A stretch of DNA of 5,213 nucleotides from Thermoplasmata archaeon (GTDB lineage Archaea; Thermoplasmatota; Thermoplasmata; Sysuiplasmatales; Sysuiplasmataceae): the NCBI GenBank assembly GCA_021811925.1, contig JAKAPY010000133.1, positions 1 through 5,213 on the forward strand, read 5' to 3'. Both the position numbers and the translations under genes were made by a program. The stretch's first letter is position 1. Every line of letters begins with the position of its first letter. The notes beneath the pieces were generated by a model. That model searched no databases and had not been told where the DNA came from. It saw only the letters and a list, made by a program, of their open reading frames with translations. Positions 1 to 5,207 of the stretch are shown one piece after another.

Positions 1-1
1 A

Positions 2-685
2 TCTGACACTTCAAACACATGCCTGCCATATCTTGATTTCAATACAATCAGGAAGAACCCGAAAATATTTCTTGGGATAAGCGACATCACAGTGCTCCTG
101 AATGCATTCCATGCAAAGACCGGCCTTGTCACATTCCACGGGAATGACGTCATGTGGGGCTTTGGAAGAAAGCCCACAGCGTATGACATAGATGAGTTTG
201 AGAACCGGCTTGTGAAAGGCGAGATCGGCGCAGTGAAGAAAAATTCGGCATGGAAATCTATTCGTCCCGGCTCTGCTGAAGGGCGACTCATGGGCGGAAA
301 TCTCAGGTGCCTGCTGAAACTTGCCGGCACCCAGTATCAGCCCGATTTCAGAAACTCAATTCTCTTTCTCGAGTCGTTCGTGGTGAACCCGGACGAATGC
401 AGCTTCATGCTGAGCCATCTCGAGCAGATAGGCGCGTTTGAAAAGTTGAAGGGTGTATTGATAGGCTATATTTGGGGCCTGCAGGCAAGCAGGAAGAGAC
501 GGCAGTTGACACAGATGGAAGACATTGTAAAGAGAGTAACCATTGAATATGATTTTCCAATCGTGAAGTGTGATGATTTTGGACACAACTGCCCAAACAC
601 GACACTCCCGATAGGAACGAGGGTGCGTCTCACGGCAGACGGAGCGGACTCGCAACTTGAGATACTGGAAAAGTGCGTCGCCTGA
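2..685 (+). CDS. S66 family serine peptidase (LD-carboxypeptidase / MccF-like), 5' partial
   Basis: The frame is open from base 2 to the TGA at 683-685, giving 227 codons with the N-terminus missing; a GTG at 92 lies inside the domain and is not the start. The fragment matches S66 landmarks in order: an SNTCLPYLDF segment, the nucleophile elbow GISDIT (Ser at 80-82), TGLVTFHG, the GRLMGGNL segment, ILFLES (Glu at 371-373) and FGHNCPNTTLPIG (His at 584-586). These are the Ser, Glu and His of the family's catalytic triad, so the enzyme looks active. S66 enzymes are cytoplasmic; bacterial members trim murein tetrapeptides, and the MccF branch cleaves peptidyl-nucleotides such as processed microcin C. 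Archaea of this type lack murein, so a peptide-recycling or MccF-like detoxifying role is more likely, but this is inference. The order GRLMGGNL followed by LFLES resembles MccF-type proteins. Family assignment is firm; substrate is unknown. Confidence 0.9.
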   Translation, partial: SDTSNTCLPYLDFNTIRKNPKIFLGISDITVLLNAFHAKTGLVTFHGNDVMWGFGRKPTAYDIDEFENRLVKGEIGAVKKNSAWKSIRPGSAEGRLMGGNLRCLLKLAGTQYQPDFRNSILFLESFVVNPDECSFMLSHLEQIGAFEKLKGVLIGYIWGLQASRKRRQLTQMEDIVKRVTIEYDFPIVKCDDFGHNCPNTTLPIGTRVRLTADGADSQLEILEKCVA

Positions 686-894
686 GTGCAGTCTGCTGTT
701 CCAACTTCCCAGTGGAGTGGATCATACGAGGTGGTCATGCCTCTCCTTCGTCATTTTTCCGCCGAAATTTGTACCTGTAATATAGACTGGAGCGACCGCA
801 TTGACTGATGGGGTCCCTTTGTTCTGCAACATCCAGTTGTATCCTCTCAATGCGAGCACTCTAAATCTCAAAAACGTAACGTGGTATCTCATCG

Positions 895-904
895 TCTTAA
901 ATAC
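895..904 (+). promoter_or_regulatory. TATA box candidate for the GmrSD-like gene
   Basis: TCTTAAATAC is close to the archaeal BoxA consensus. It would place transcription initiation near 923-928, giving a leader of about 30 bases that contains the Shine-Dalgarno at 942-947. The rest of the 686-954 gap shows only a T5 run at 754-758, which could help end the upstream transcript. I see no RNA gene or convincing ORF there. Confidence 0.45.
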
Positions 905-941
905 AGCTGGATTTCTACAAACATTTCGGCTTAATCCAGGC

Positions 942-947
942 GGAGGT
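942..947 (+). promoter_or_regulatory. Shine-Dalgarno site for the GmrSD-like gene
   Basis: GGAGGT lies seven bases before the ATG at 955. It is the strongest ribosome binding site in the window and fixes the start of the 550-residue protein. Confidence 0.75.
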
Positions 948-954
948 TGGTCGT

Positions 955-2607
955 ATGAAAGCAACTGACAGGCGACTTCGAGAATTGCTCTACAGCGGCG
1001 ACCAGTACGTTGTTCCCGCGTTCCAGAGGTATTACAAATGGGAGAGGGAAGACTGGCGCAAACTATGGGATGACATCGACACCCTTTACTCCGAGGAGCC
1101 CGGGGGGAGTCACTTCATGGGTTCTATGGTCTGCATGGCCGCGCCCCAAGTTCCGGGCGTTGTTCCGGCATACATGCTCATAGACGGCCAACAGAGAATA
1201 GTCACTCTATCCCTAATGCTTTCGGCAATCCGCGACATTGCTAAGGCAAGGAACGACAACAAACTTGCCGAGGAAATACAGGAACAGTTTCTCATCCACA
1301 AGTACAAGAAGGAAGGCGAAAGGTACAAGGTTTTCGTCAGGTTGCGAGATCGTGGAGTCTACAATTCTATAATAGACGAGGATTTCGATTCACTGACCGA
1401 TTTTGAGTCGAGGATATACTCTTCATATGACTATTTCAAGGTCAAAATCAAGAGCGAGCGGGAGGACGGGACCCATTATGACCTGAGATTGCTCTTCACG
1501 ACCATAAGCGACCGCCTGGGATTTGTCCTGATTACCCTTGAGGGCGATCCTCCGTTCAAGATTTTCAAGAGCCTGAATTCCACCGGGGCCCCGCTTGAAG
1601 AAAGCGACCTTATCCGTAATTATGTGTTCACAAATGTCGGCCTTAAGGAGGCGGATGAATTCGACAGGGTTCACTGGAATCCGATTGAAAACGTCTTCAG
1701 GAAAAACGACAGCGTCGACAGCAAACAGCTTACAGATTTCATCAGGGATTACCTCATCTCACTGGGTGGGTACGTCAGGACGGATGAGATCACGAATTCG
1801 TTTGAAAGGGCATTTCCTCCGGACAAATTCGATCCATTGAAACTCGCGGAGCAGCTGAAGGCCTCGGCGGCACTCTACTCGGTTATAATCGGGAGGCAGC
1901 CGCACGAAGATGCCCGAATTGAAGAAGCGCTGCAGGACCTCAGGGAGCTTGATGCGGGTACCTCAAACCCGCTTGTGCTCAAACTGCTCAGGATGCGTTC
2001 ATCCAACGAACTTACCGCAGACGACACAGTATCGACTTTGAATCACCTGCGTGGATTCATACTGAGAAGGTACATCTGTGACTACGGTTCAAGGACATAC
2101 GGCAAGTGGTTTGCTGCAGCCACCGGCGAACTGTCGCATGGGCACAATGCACTGCTTGGCTACCTGAAGGAGAAAGGGTGGCCGGATGATGCTGAATTCA
2201 CAGAGACGCTTCTCAAATTCAACCTGTACCAGAGCAATTACGGGCACTTCCTACTGGCCTGCATAGAAAGGGCGATGGGAAACAGGGGGGCAGTGGACAT
2301 GAGGAAGACCACGGTCGAGCATGTGATGCCTCAATTACTGTCAGCGGACTGGAAATCAATGCTTGGCAGTGACTACGAGGCCGTTCACAAGAAGTGGAAG
2401 GATACCATTGGCAACTTGACGCTGGCGGGCCACAATGGCGACCCCGGCAACATACCATTCGAGGAAAAGAAGAAGATGTATGCGCAAAGCAGTTTCAAGA
2501 TGAATGCCTACTTCGCCGACAAGGACAAATGGACGGGTGCCCAGATGGAATCTAGAGGCAGGTACATGGTCGGAGTTGCTGCAAAGATATTTCCTCGTGC
2601 ACCGTAG
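955..2607 (+). CDS. GmrSD-type DUF262-DUF1524 restriction endonuclease
   Basis: This is a complete 550-residue single-chain protein with both halves of the GmrSD architecture. The N-terminal DUF262 (GmrS-like, ParB-related) domain spans roughly residues 1-230, with VPAFQRYYKW at 20-29, HFMGS at 53-57, IDGQQR at 76-81 and the FKSLNSTG segment near 204-211, followed by SDLIRNYVF. A mostly helical linker covers about 235-430. The C-terminal DUF1524 (GmrD-like, HNH/His-Me finger nuclease) covers about 440-520, with TVEHVMPQ (His456 the likely catalytic base), IGNLTL (485-490), Asn494, Asn499 and PFEEKK (501-506). Known relatives include GmrSD, which cuts glucosylated hydroxymethylcytosine phage DNA, and SspE, which acts with phosphorothioate modification. 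No dnd, ssp or methyltransferase gene is visible nearby, so a stand-alone modification-dependent defence nuclease is the best guess. At 550 residues it is shorter than those enzymes as I recall them. Start ATG has GGAGGT upstream. Domain calls are firm; the DNA target is unknown. Confidence 0.93.
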   Translation: MKATDRRLRELLYSGDQYVVPAFQRYYKWEREDWRKLWDDIDTLYSEEPGGSHFMGSMVCMAAPQVPGVVPAYMLIDGQQRIVTLSLMLSAIRDIAKARNDNKLAEEIQEQFLIHKYKKEGERYKVFVRLRDRGVYNSIIDEDFDSLTDFESRIYSSYDYFKVKIKSEREDGTHYDLRLLFTTISDRLGFVLITLEGDPPFKIFKSLNSTGAPLEESDLIRNYVFTNVGLKEADEFDRVHWNPIENVFRKNDSVDSKQLTDFIRDYLISLGGYVRTDEITNSFERAFPPDKFDPLKLAEQLKASAALYSVIIGRQPHEDARIEEALQDLRELDAGTSNPLVLKLLRMRSSNELTADDTVSTLNHLRGFILRRYICDYGSRTYGKWFAAATGELSHGHNALLGYLKEKGWPDDAEFTETLLKFNLYQSNYGHFLLACIERAMGNRGAVDMRKTTVEHVMPQLLSADWKSMLGSDYEAVHKKWKDTIGNLTLAGHNGDPGNIPFEEKKKMYAQSSFKMNAYFADKDKWTGAQMESRGRYMVGVAAKIFPRAP

Positions 2608-2677
2608 CCCAATTGCATGTTGTTTGAATAATGTTCATACGAGTCATGGAATGGGTCCTCCTTCTTCCGCCATCCAT

Positions 2678-2717
2678 CCCTGAGCCGGGGGTGAACTGCA
2701 AGCAATCATTCTCAGGG
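2678..2717. repeat. Inverted repeat between convergent genes
   Basis: CCCTGAG (2678-2684) and CTCAGGG (2711-2717) are perfect 7-base arms separated by 26 bases. The repeat sits in the gap between the 3' ends of the GmrSD-like gene and the minus-strand gene, where a shared transcription end would be expected. No strong T run follows it on either strand, so a terminator role is uncertain. Confidence 0.3.
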
Positions 2718-2739
2718 GAACAGCGTGCAGCGGGCGTCT

Positions 2740-3249
2740 TTAACCGATCCAGTTCCAGAAATCATCATTCCACGTGTCGTGATGATCGCTTACATGCTTC
2801 AATCTTGAAGGCTTAAGCCCGTCCTTCTCACATTTCACATACTCACTCCTGAGTCCCTCCTCATCCAGGGAGGATAGCCTCGTCAGCTCCTTTTCAAGTG
2901 CGTGCTTCAGCCCAATGTCGAGTGTTTTTTCAGGGTGCCTGAGCACTAACCTGTAATGATGGTGGTGTCCATTCACATCAACCTGCAGGACCTGCCACTG
3001 CAGTCCTTCATTCCTTTCCCTGCTGAGATTATACGAAGCGATGTTTCCGATTGCAACTGCAATAAACTCTTCATTTGCCACCCCATTCCTCACCTCGATA
3101 TCGAGTTCTATACCAGTAGACATGGCAGATGCAACGCTGTGAAGGTGAATAAGCATATGCGTTTTCAGACGGTCCAAGCCCATATCAATGCAACGAAATT
3201 GGCACGGGGACGGCGTGCATTGCACCCGAGTAATTTCAGCTGTCGTCAT
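2740..3249 (-). CDS. Unrecognised His-rich protein, 169 residues
   Basis: I do not recognise a family. The minus frame is open from a TTG at 3255 through an ATG at 3249 to a stop at 2740; I chose the ATG because an in-frame TGA lies just before the TTG. Later Met codons at 3183 and 3123 are alternatives, and none has a clear Shine-Dalgarno. The protein begins with a Cys-containing stretch (two Cys within residues 11-20), then LDRLKTHMLIHLHSVASAM (probable helix), two strand-like stretches near 48-75 and 83-104, a run of four His (95-98), a charged helix near 110-145, and an aromatic/acidic C-terminus (DTWNDDFWNWIG). It has no signal peptide or membrane segment. The regular alternation of strand-like and helical charged segments favours a real soluble protein over its plus-strand counterpart, which is Cys/Pro-rich and shapeless. 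It runs convergently with the GmrSD-like gene and divergently from the AbrB-VapC operon. Confidence 0.6.
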   Translation of the reverse strand: MTTAEITRVQCTPSPCQFRCIDMGLDRLKTHMLIHLHSVASAMSTGIELDIEVRNGVANEEFIAVAIGNIASYNLSRERNEGLQWQVLQVDVNGHHHHYRLVLRHPEKTLDIGLKHALEKELTRLSSLDEEGLRSEYVKCEKDGLKPSRLKHVSDHHDTWNDDFWNWIG

Positions 3250-3307
3250 TTGCAATCAATTTGTCTCAGAATCTCAGGAATTGGATCAGTGAGATTGTGA
3301 GGGTCAT

Positions 3308-3318
3308 CTTTAACATAA
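3308..3318 (-). promoter_or_regulatory. TATA-like box for the minus-strand unknown gene
   Basis: Read on the minus strand this is TTATGTTAAAG. A start site about 25 bases downstream would leave a leader of roughly 35 bases before the ATG at 3249. It shares the A+T-rich divergent region with the AbrB-VapC promoter. The match to consensus is only fair. Confidence 0.3.
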
Positions 3319-3352
3319 TAGTCCTATTTTTGATAAAATTGAAATACATATA
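3317..3352 (+). promoter_or_regulatory. Promoter and possible operator of the AbrB-VapC operon
   Basis: This A+T-rich stretch contains the palindrome AATAG-TC-CTATT at 3317-3328, then TGATAAAAT (3331-3339) and ATACATATA (3344-3352) as TATA-like candidates. A start from the first would fall near 3357-3361, just ahead of an ATG at 3370, so the transcript may be almost leaderless. The palindrome lies where an AbrB-fold antitoxin could bind to repress its own operon; that function is inferred from the family's usual autoregulation. Confidence 0.35.
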
Positions 3353-3354
3353 CC

Positions 3355-3612
3355 ATGATATTATATCCGATGTCAGGCAGTATTGAAGAGATAGACAGGA
3401 ACGGGCGAATCTATCTGCCATCGAGGATGAGAAGGAATCTAGGAAAGAAGTTCCTGGTTTCGCTTCGCGGAAACGAGATAATACTAGTGCCTCTCCCTGA
3501 TGACCCTATAAGAGATTTGGCTGAAATTGGAAAGAAGCTTCCAGACAAGTCATTGAAGCGATTCCGTGCCGAGATATTGGAAGAGGCAGAAAATGACATA
3601 CGCGGACACTGA
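3355..3612 (+). CDS. AbrB/SpoVT-fold VapB-type antitoxin
   Basis: This 85-residue protein has the swapped-hairpin AbrB DNA-binding domain at residues 9-48: the signature IDRNGRIYLPSRMRRNLG followed by KKFLVSLRGNEIILVPL. The charged helical tail (about 53-83, with LKRFRAEILEEAENDI) is the region that normally binds and neutralises the toxin. Its partner is the PIN toxin whose gene begins inside the last 20 bases of this one. Antitoxins of this fold repress their own operon with the toxin as co-repressor. The start is uncertain: ATG 3355 gives the longest form, while ATG 3370 (starting MSGSIEEIDRNGRIYLP) removes five residues and better fits the TATA-like boxes. Neither has a Shine-Dalgarno. 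Confidence 0.85.
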   Translation: MILYPMSGSIEEIDRNGRIYLPSRMRRNLGKKFLVSLRGNEIILVPLPDDPIRDLAEIGKKLPDKSLKRFRAEILEEAENDIRGH

Positions 3613-3952
3613 CTTTTTTCTTGCTCTTCTAAAACCTTCGGACTGGTTGAAGGAAAGAGCCAAGCGAATTCTGAAGAGATACGATGGCAGACTCACAACC
3701 TCTGAAGTCACCTACATCGAGCTAATGTTGTTGGCCAAACGATACGGATTGGATGTTCAGAGGCTCTTTGCGGACGTGATGGCCATCTGTCACGAGGACA
3801 ATCCATTGTACTTGAATGCAGCATCGTTCTTTGAGCACGGACTAGGTGTTTTCGACTCTTTCCATGCAGCCCACGTCGAAGATGAAATACTGAGCTCTGA
3901 TGCTGCTTTTGAGAGGGCAGGTCTGATGCGAGTTCCTATTGAAGAGGAGTGA
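3593..3952 (+). CDS. vapC: VapC-type PIN domain ribonuclease toxin
   Basis: This 119-residue PIN protein carries the expected acidic metal-binding residues: Asp5 (with Asp7) in YADTDFFLALL, Glu43 in TSEVTYIEL, Asp88 in GVFDSFHAA and Asp103 in LSSDAAFER, followed by the usual short C-terminal strand (GLMRVPI). VapC toxins are Mg-dependent RNases that cleave tRNA or rRNA when freed from their antitoxin. I chose ATG 3593 because the strand leading to Asp5 begins at once and GAGG lies a few bases upstream (3584-3587); a GTG at 3566 in the same frame would add nine basic residues with no PIN counterpart. The gene overlaps the antitoxin by 20 bases, so the two are very probably translationally coupled. 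All active-site residues are present, so the toxin appears intact. Confidence 0.9.
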   Translation: MTYADTDFFLALLKPSDWLKERAKRILKRYDGRLTTSEVTYIELMLLAKRYGLDVQRLFADVMAICHEDNPLYLNAASFFEHGLGVFDSFHAAHVEDEILSSDAAFERAGLMRVPIEEE

Positions 3953-3969
3953 ATGCGATCATTCGCCGT

Positions 3970-3992
3970 GGCAGGGGACTTGAACTCCTGCC
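3970..3992. repeat. Hairpin after vapC: possible terminator or tRNA T-arm-like remnant
   Basis: GGCAGG (3970-3975) and CCTGCC (3987-3992) are perfect arms; in plus-strand RNA a G-U and a G-C pair extend this to 8 bp with a 7-base loop. It starts 17 bases after the vapC stop, and a T-rich stretch (ATTTTCTTC, 4000-4008) follows a few bases later, so it may end the AbrB-VapC transcript. On the minus strand it reads GGAGTTCAAGTCC, like a tRNA T-loop (TTCAAGT), but one stem pair becomes A-C and no acceptor partner is found. Confidence 0.4.
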
Positions 3993-4019
3993 TGCGCTCA
4001 ATTTTCTTCAGATTGCAAT

Positions 4020-4110
4020 TTCCCGAATTCAGGTTGAGCATATTTGAGATATCTTCAAAGTCTTCATATCAACTGTTGAGAAGATGACCGTCTGCCTGAG
4101 CAATGCCAGC
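4020..4110 (-). pseudogene. Possible C-terminal remnant of a deleted vapC
   Basis: Directly after the stop of the UPF0330 antitoxin, in the same minus-strand phase, the translation reads AGIAQADGHLLNS, a TGA (4069-4071), then YEDFEDISNMLNLN. A stretch of the type 'D..LL....EDFE.I..L' resembles the last strand and helix of PIN toxins. A UPF0330 antitoxin is normally followed at once by its vapC, and no intact PIN gene is here. I infer that most of vapC was deleted and the tail acquired a stop. The match is short and could be chance. Confidence 0.25.
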
Positions 4111-4353
4111 TTAACTCCGTCCCTGCTTGAGGTTTCTCCTCTGAATTTGTATGTCTTCGCCTCTCATTTTCAACACAGCATCAGCAATCCCGTCGGCTTT
4201 TTTCCTGCTGGTGAACCGAGTGAATTCAAGCAAGGAGGGCTGGCCTCGGCCCAACAATCTGTGGATAACATCGGAAAAGCTCTCGCCGGGACGCTTTTCC
4301 GCCTTAAGCTTGCTGTAGGCCGATGCCTCAAGCGAGATAGTCTTGCTGCCCAT
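4111..4353 (-). CDS. vapB: UPF0330/DUF217-type VapB antitoxin, apparently orphan
   Basis: This 80-residue protein has the hallmarks of the archaeal UPF0330 antitoxin family: an N-terminal strand SKTISL, a helix EASAYSKLKAEK, the signature GESFSDVIHRLL (residues 23-34), then SLLEFTRF and a charged C-terminal helix rich in Lys and Arg. Family members pair with VapC PIN toxins and probably bind DNA through the N-terminal half while the C-terminal half blocks the RNase. Here no vapC follows on the minus strand; the next 158 bases hold only a possible fragment, and then the opposite-strand vapC of another module. It could be a solitary antitoxin protecting against related toxins elsewhere, or the residue of a decayed pair. 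Start ATG 4353 gives the family's normal length; there is no Shine-Dalgarno, and a weak TATA-like box 26 bases upstream suggests a leaderless mRNA. Confidence 0.82.
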   Translation of the reverse strand: MGSKTISLEASAYSKLKAEKRPGESFSDVIHRLLGRGQPSLLEFTRFTSRKKADGIADAVLKMRGEDIQIQRRNLKQGRS

Positions 4354-4374
4354 GCATCAATGTACGTCTATCTG

Positions 4375-4383
4375 CGTATTTCT
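4375..4383 (-). promoter_or_regulatory. Weak TATA-like box for the UPF0330 antitoxin
   Basis: Minus-strand AGAAATACG is centred 26 bases before the ATG at 4353, the spacing expected for a leaderless archaeal transcript. The sequence itself is a poor BoxA match. Confidence 0.25.
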
Positions 4384-4553
4384 ACAATTTGTCCTGAACT
4401 GGGATAGATTTGTCACTCATTGCCACTAATCCTAGCAGTCCAACATGGCTGAAAATTATCGCTGAATCGGCTCTATTTCGAAGTGTATGGGAATAATGCA
4501 CCAGATAACTTGGCGAGACCCATTGACAAATACTACTTCCTCTCACTTGTGCC

Positions 4554-4610
4554 GATAATAAAATTCTAATAAATAGTATGATATAGTTAGCACATAGGTG
4601 GCATATAGTG
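4554..4610 (+). promoter_or_regulatory. Promoter with phased ATAG repeats ahead of the RHH-MazF operon
   Basis: TATA-like candidates are GATAATAAAATT (4554-4565) and TAATAAATA (around 4568). They overlap or precede four copies of ATAG at 4573, 4583, 4594 and 4605, spaced 10, 11 and 11 bases, which is one helical turn each; the last runs into the GTG start codon. Ribbon-helix-helix antitoxins typically bind arrays of short, regularly spaced half-sites in their own promoter, so this is a good operator candidate. The remaining 4354-4553 gap between the divergent genes shows no other recognisable element. Confidence 0.45.
4596..4601 (+). promoter_or_regulatory. Shine-Dalgarno site that fixes a GTG start
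   Basis: AGGTGG lies six bases before GTG 4608. It supports the GTG start of the antitoxin, since the first in-frame ATG is far inside the protein. Confidence 0.55.
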
Positions 4611-4829
4611 GAAGACGAGATAACCACAATACAACTGAAGAAATCGGTGGTCAGAGCTCTCAAAGAGATTAAGAAATATCCCAGGGAGACCTACAGCGAG
4701 ACAATCCTGGGCCTTATTGCCGTTGCCCAAGAGAGAAAGAAATTCGATTTGTTTGTGCAGAAAGCCCAAGAGCACAAGATGAAAGAGCTCTGGGGAGAAG
4801 GGGACTACAGCGGTTGGGAACATGCCTAG
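4608..4829 (+). CDS. RHH-like antitoxin (DUF7557-type) of a MazF module
   Basis: This 73-residue protein starts at GTG with AGGTGG upstream. A strand (ITTIQL, residues 5-10) leads into a helix (KKSVVRALKEIKKY), then the turn PRETYSETI (25-33) and a second helix, the pattern of small archaeal ribbon-helix-helix-like antitoxins of the DUF7557 type. The DNA-binding dimer would form from the N-terminal half. The C-terminal third (about 43-73, acidic and aromatic, with ELWGEGDYSGWEHA) is the likely disordered toxin-binding tail that wraps the MazF partner. Its stop overlaps the toxin start by 8 bases, which indicates coupled translation. Autoregulation through the phased ATAG repeats upstream is plausible but unproven. 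Confidence 0.8.
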   Translation: MEDEITTIQLKKSVVRALKEIKKYPRETYSETILGLIAVAQERKKFDLFVQKAQEHKMKELWGEGDYSGWEHA

Positions 4830-5136
4830 GCCCGGAGACGTAATCATTGCAAGGGTACGTTTTGTCGATGACCTAGGATCGAAGATTCGACCGGCGCTGG
4901 TATTGTTTGAGGAACTTGGCAATGTCGTGATTGCAGGTGTTACAACCAATTTGCGAATGAAAGGGGTGCCGATTTCCAAAAGCGAAGGTGCAGCCCAGGA
5001 TAGTGTAATCAAATTGAATTACATATTTACGATAACAAACGATGTCGTTCTCAAAACGGTGTTCCATCTCAGCAGTGAGAAGAAAAGGATGGTTTTGAAG
5101 GAACTCACGGAGAAACTTGACAGCCTCCGTTCCTGA
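4822..5136 (+). CDS. MazF/PemK-type mRNA interferase toxin
   Basis: This 104-residue protein fits the PemK/MazF fold. The N-terminal strand PGDVIIARVRF is followed by a variable loop (VDDLG) and the signature SKIRPALVLFE, with Lys21, Arg23 and Pro24; then the strand VVIAGVTTN (35-43) with Thr41/Thr42 at the usual Ser/Thr position; then DSVIKLNYIFTITNDVVLKTVFHLS, matching the 'sv..l..i.tid...' strand pair, and a C-terminal helix. MazF toxins are sequence-specific RNases that use an Arg and a Ser/Thr, and both are present, so the enzyme should be active. The length is normal. The ATG at 4822 overlaps the antitoxin stop and has only a weak purine run (GGGAA) before it, as expected for coupling. 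A DNA gyrase-targeting CcdB-like role is possible within the fold, but the sequence points to MazF. Confidence 0.87.
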   Translation: MPRPGDVIIARVRFVDDLGSKIRPALVLFEELGNVVIAGVTTNLRMKGVPISKSEGAAQDSVIKLNYIFTITNDVVLKTVFHLSSEKKRMVLKELTEKLDSLRS

Positions 5137-5197
5137 TACTCTTCTGCTTATAGTATCGAAGACTAGAAGCTGCTGTACACCTGAAATCTGCGTTGCC

Positions 5198-5207
5198 CTT
5201 AAAAATC
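5198..5207 (+). promoter_or_regulatory. TATA-like box near the window end
   Basis: CTTAAAAATC resembles an archaeal BoxA and lies about 60 bases after the mazF stop, so it may drive a gene beyond the window. Nothing else is recognisable in 5137-5213. Confidence 0.25.

Noticed and set aside
356..655. Minus-strand ORF of 99 codons inside the S66 gene
   Set aside because: It lies opposite a clear catalytic domain and has Cys/His/Leu-rich shadow composition with no motif.
722..964. Minus-strand ORF of 80 codons upstream of the GmrSD-like gene
   Set aside because: It opens with TTG (first ATG at 892), overlaps the real gene start and its promoter, and resembles no protein I know.
2956..3300. Plus-strand ORF of 114 codons opposite the unknown minus-strand gene
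   Set aside because: No domain pattern, irregular Cys and Arg content, and no ribosome site; the minus-strand frame looks more protein-like.
4043..4059. Near-palindrome TTTGAGATATCTTCAAA as a regulatory site
   Set aside because: The centre does not pair symmetrically, and it lies in the possible vapC remnant rather than a promoter position.
4084..4407. Plus-strand ORF of 107 codons opposite the UPF0330 antitoxin
   Set aside because: It is the complement of a recognisable antitoxin with a family signature and shows no motif of its own.
4523..4559. TTGACA followed by GATAAT, resembling a bacterial promoter
   Set aside because: The spacing is about 25 bases, too long for a sigma-70 promoter, and the window otherwise looks archaeal.
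4587..5012. Minus-strand ORF of 141 codons across the MazF module
   Set aside because: Both plus-strand genes here have clear family motifs and overlap in operon style; this frame is antisense noise despite its length.
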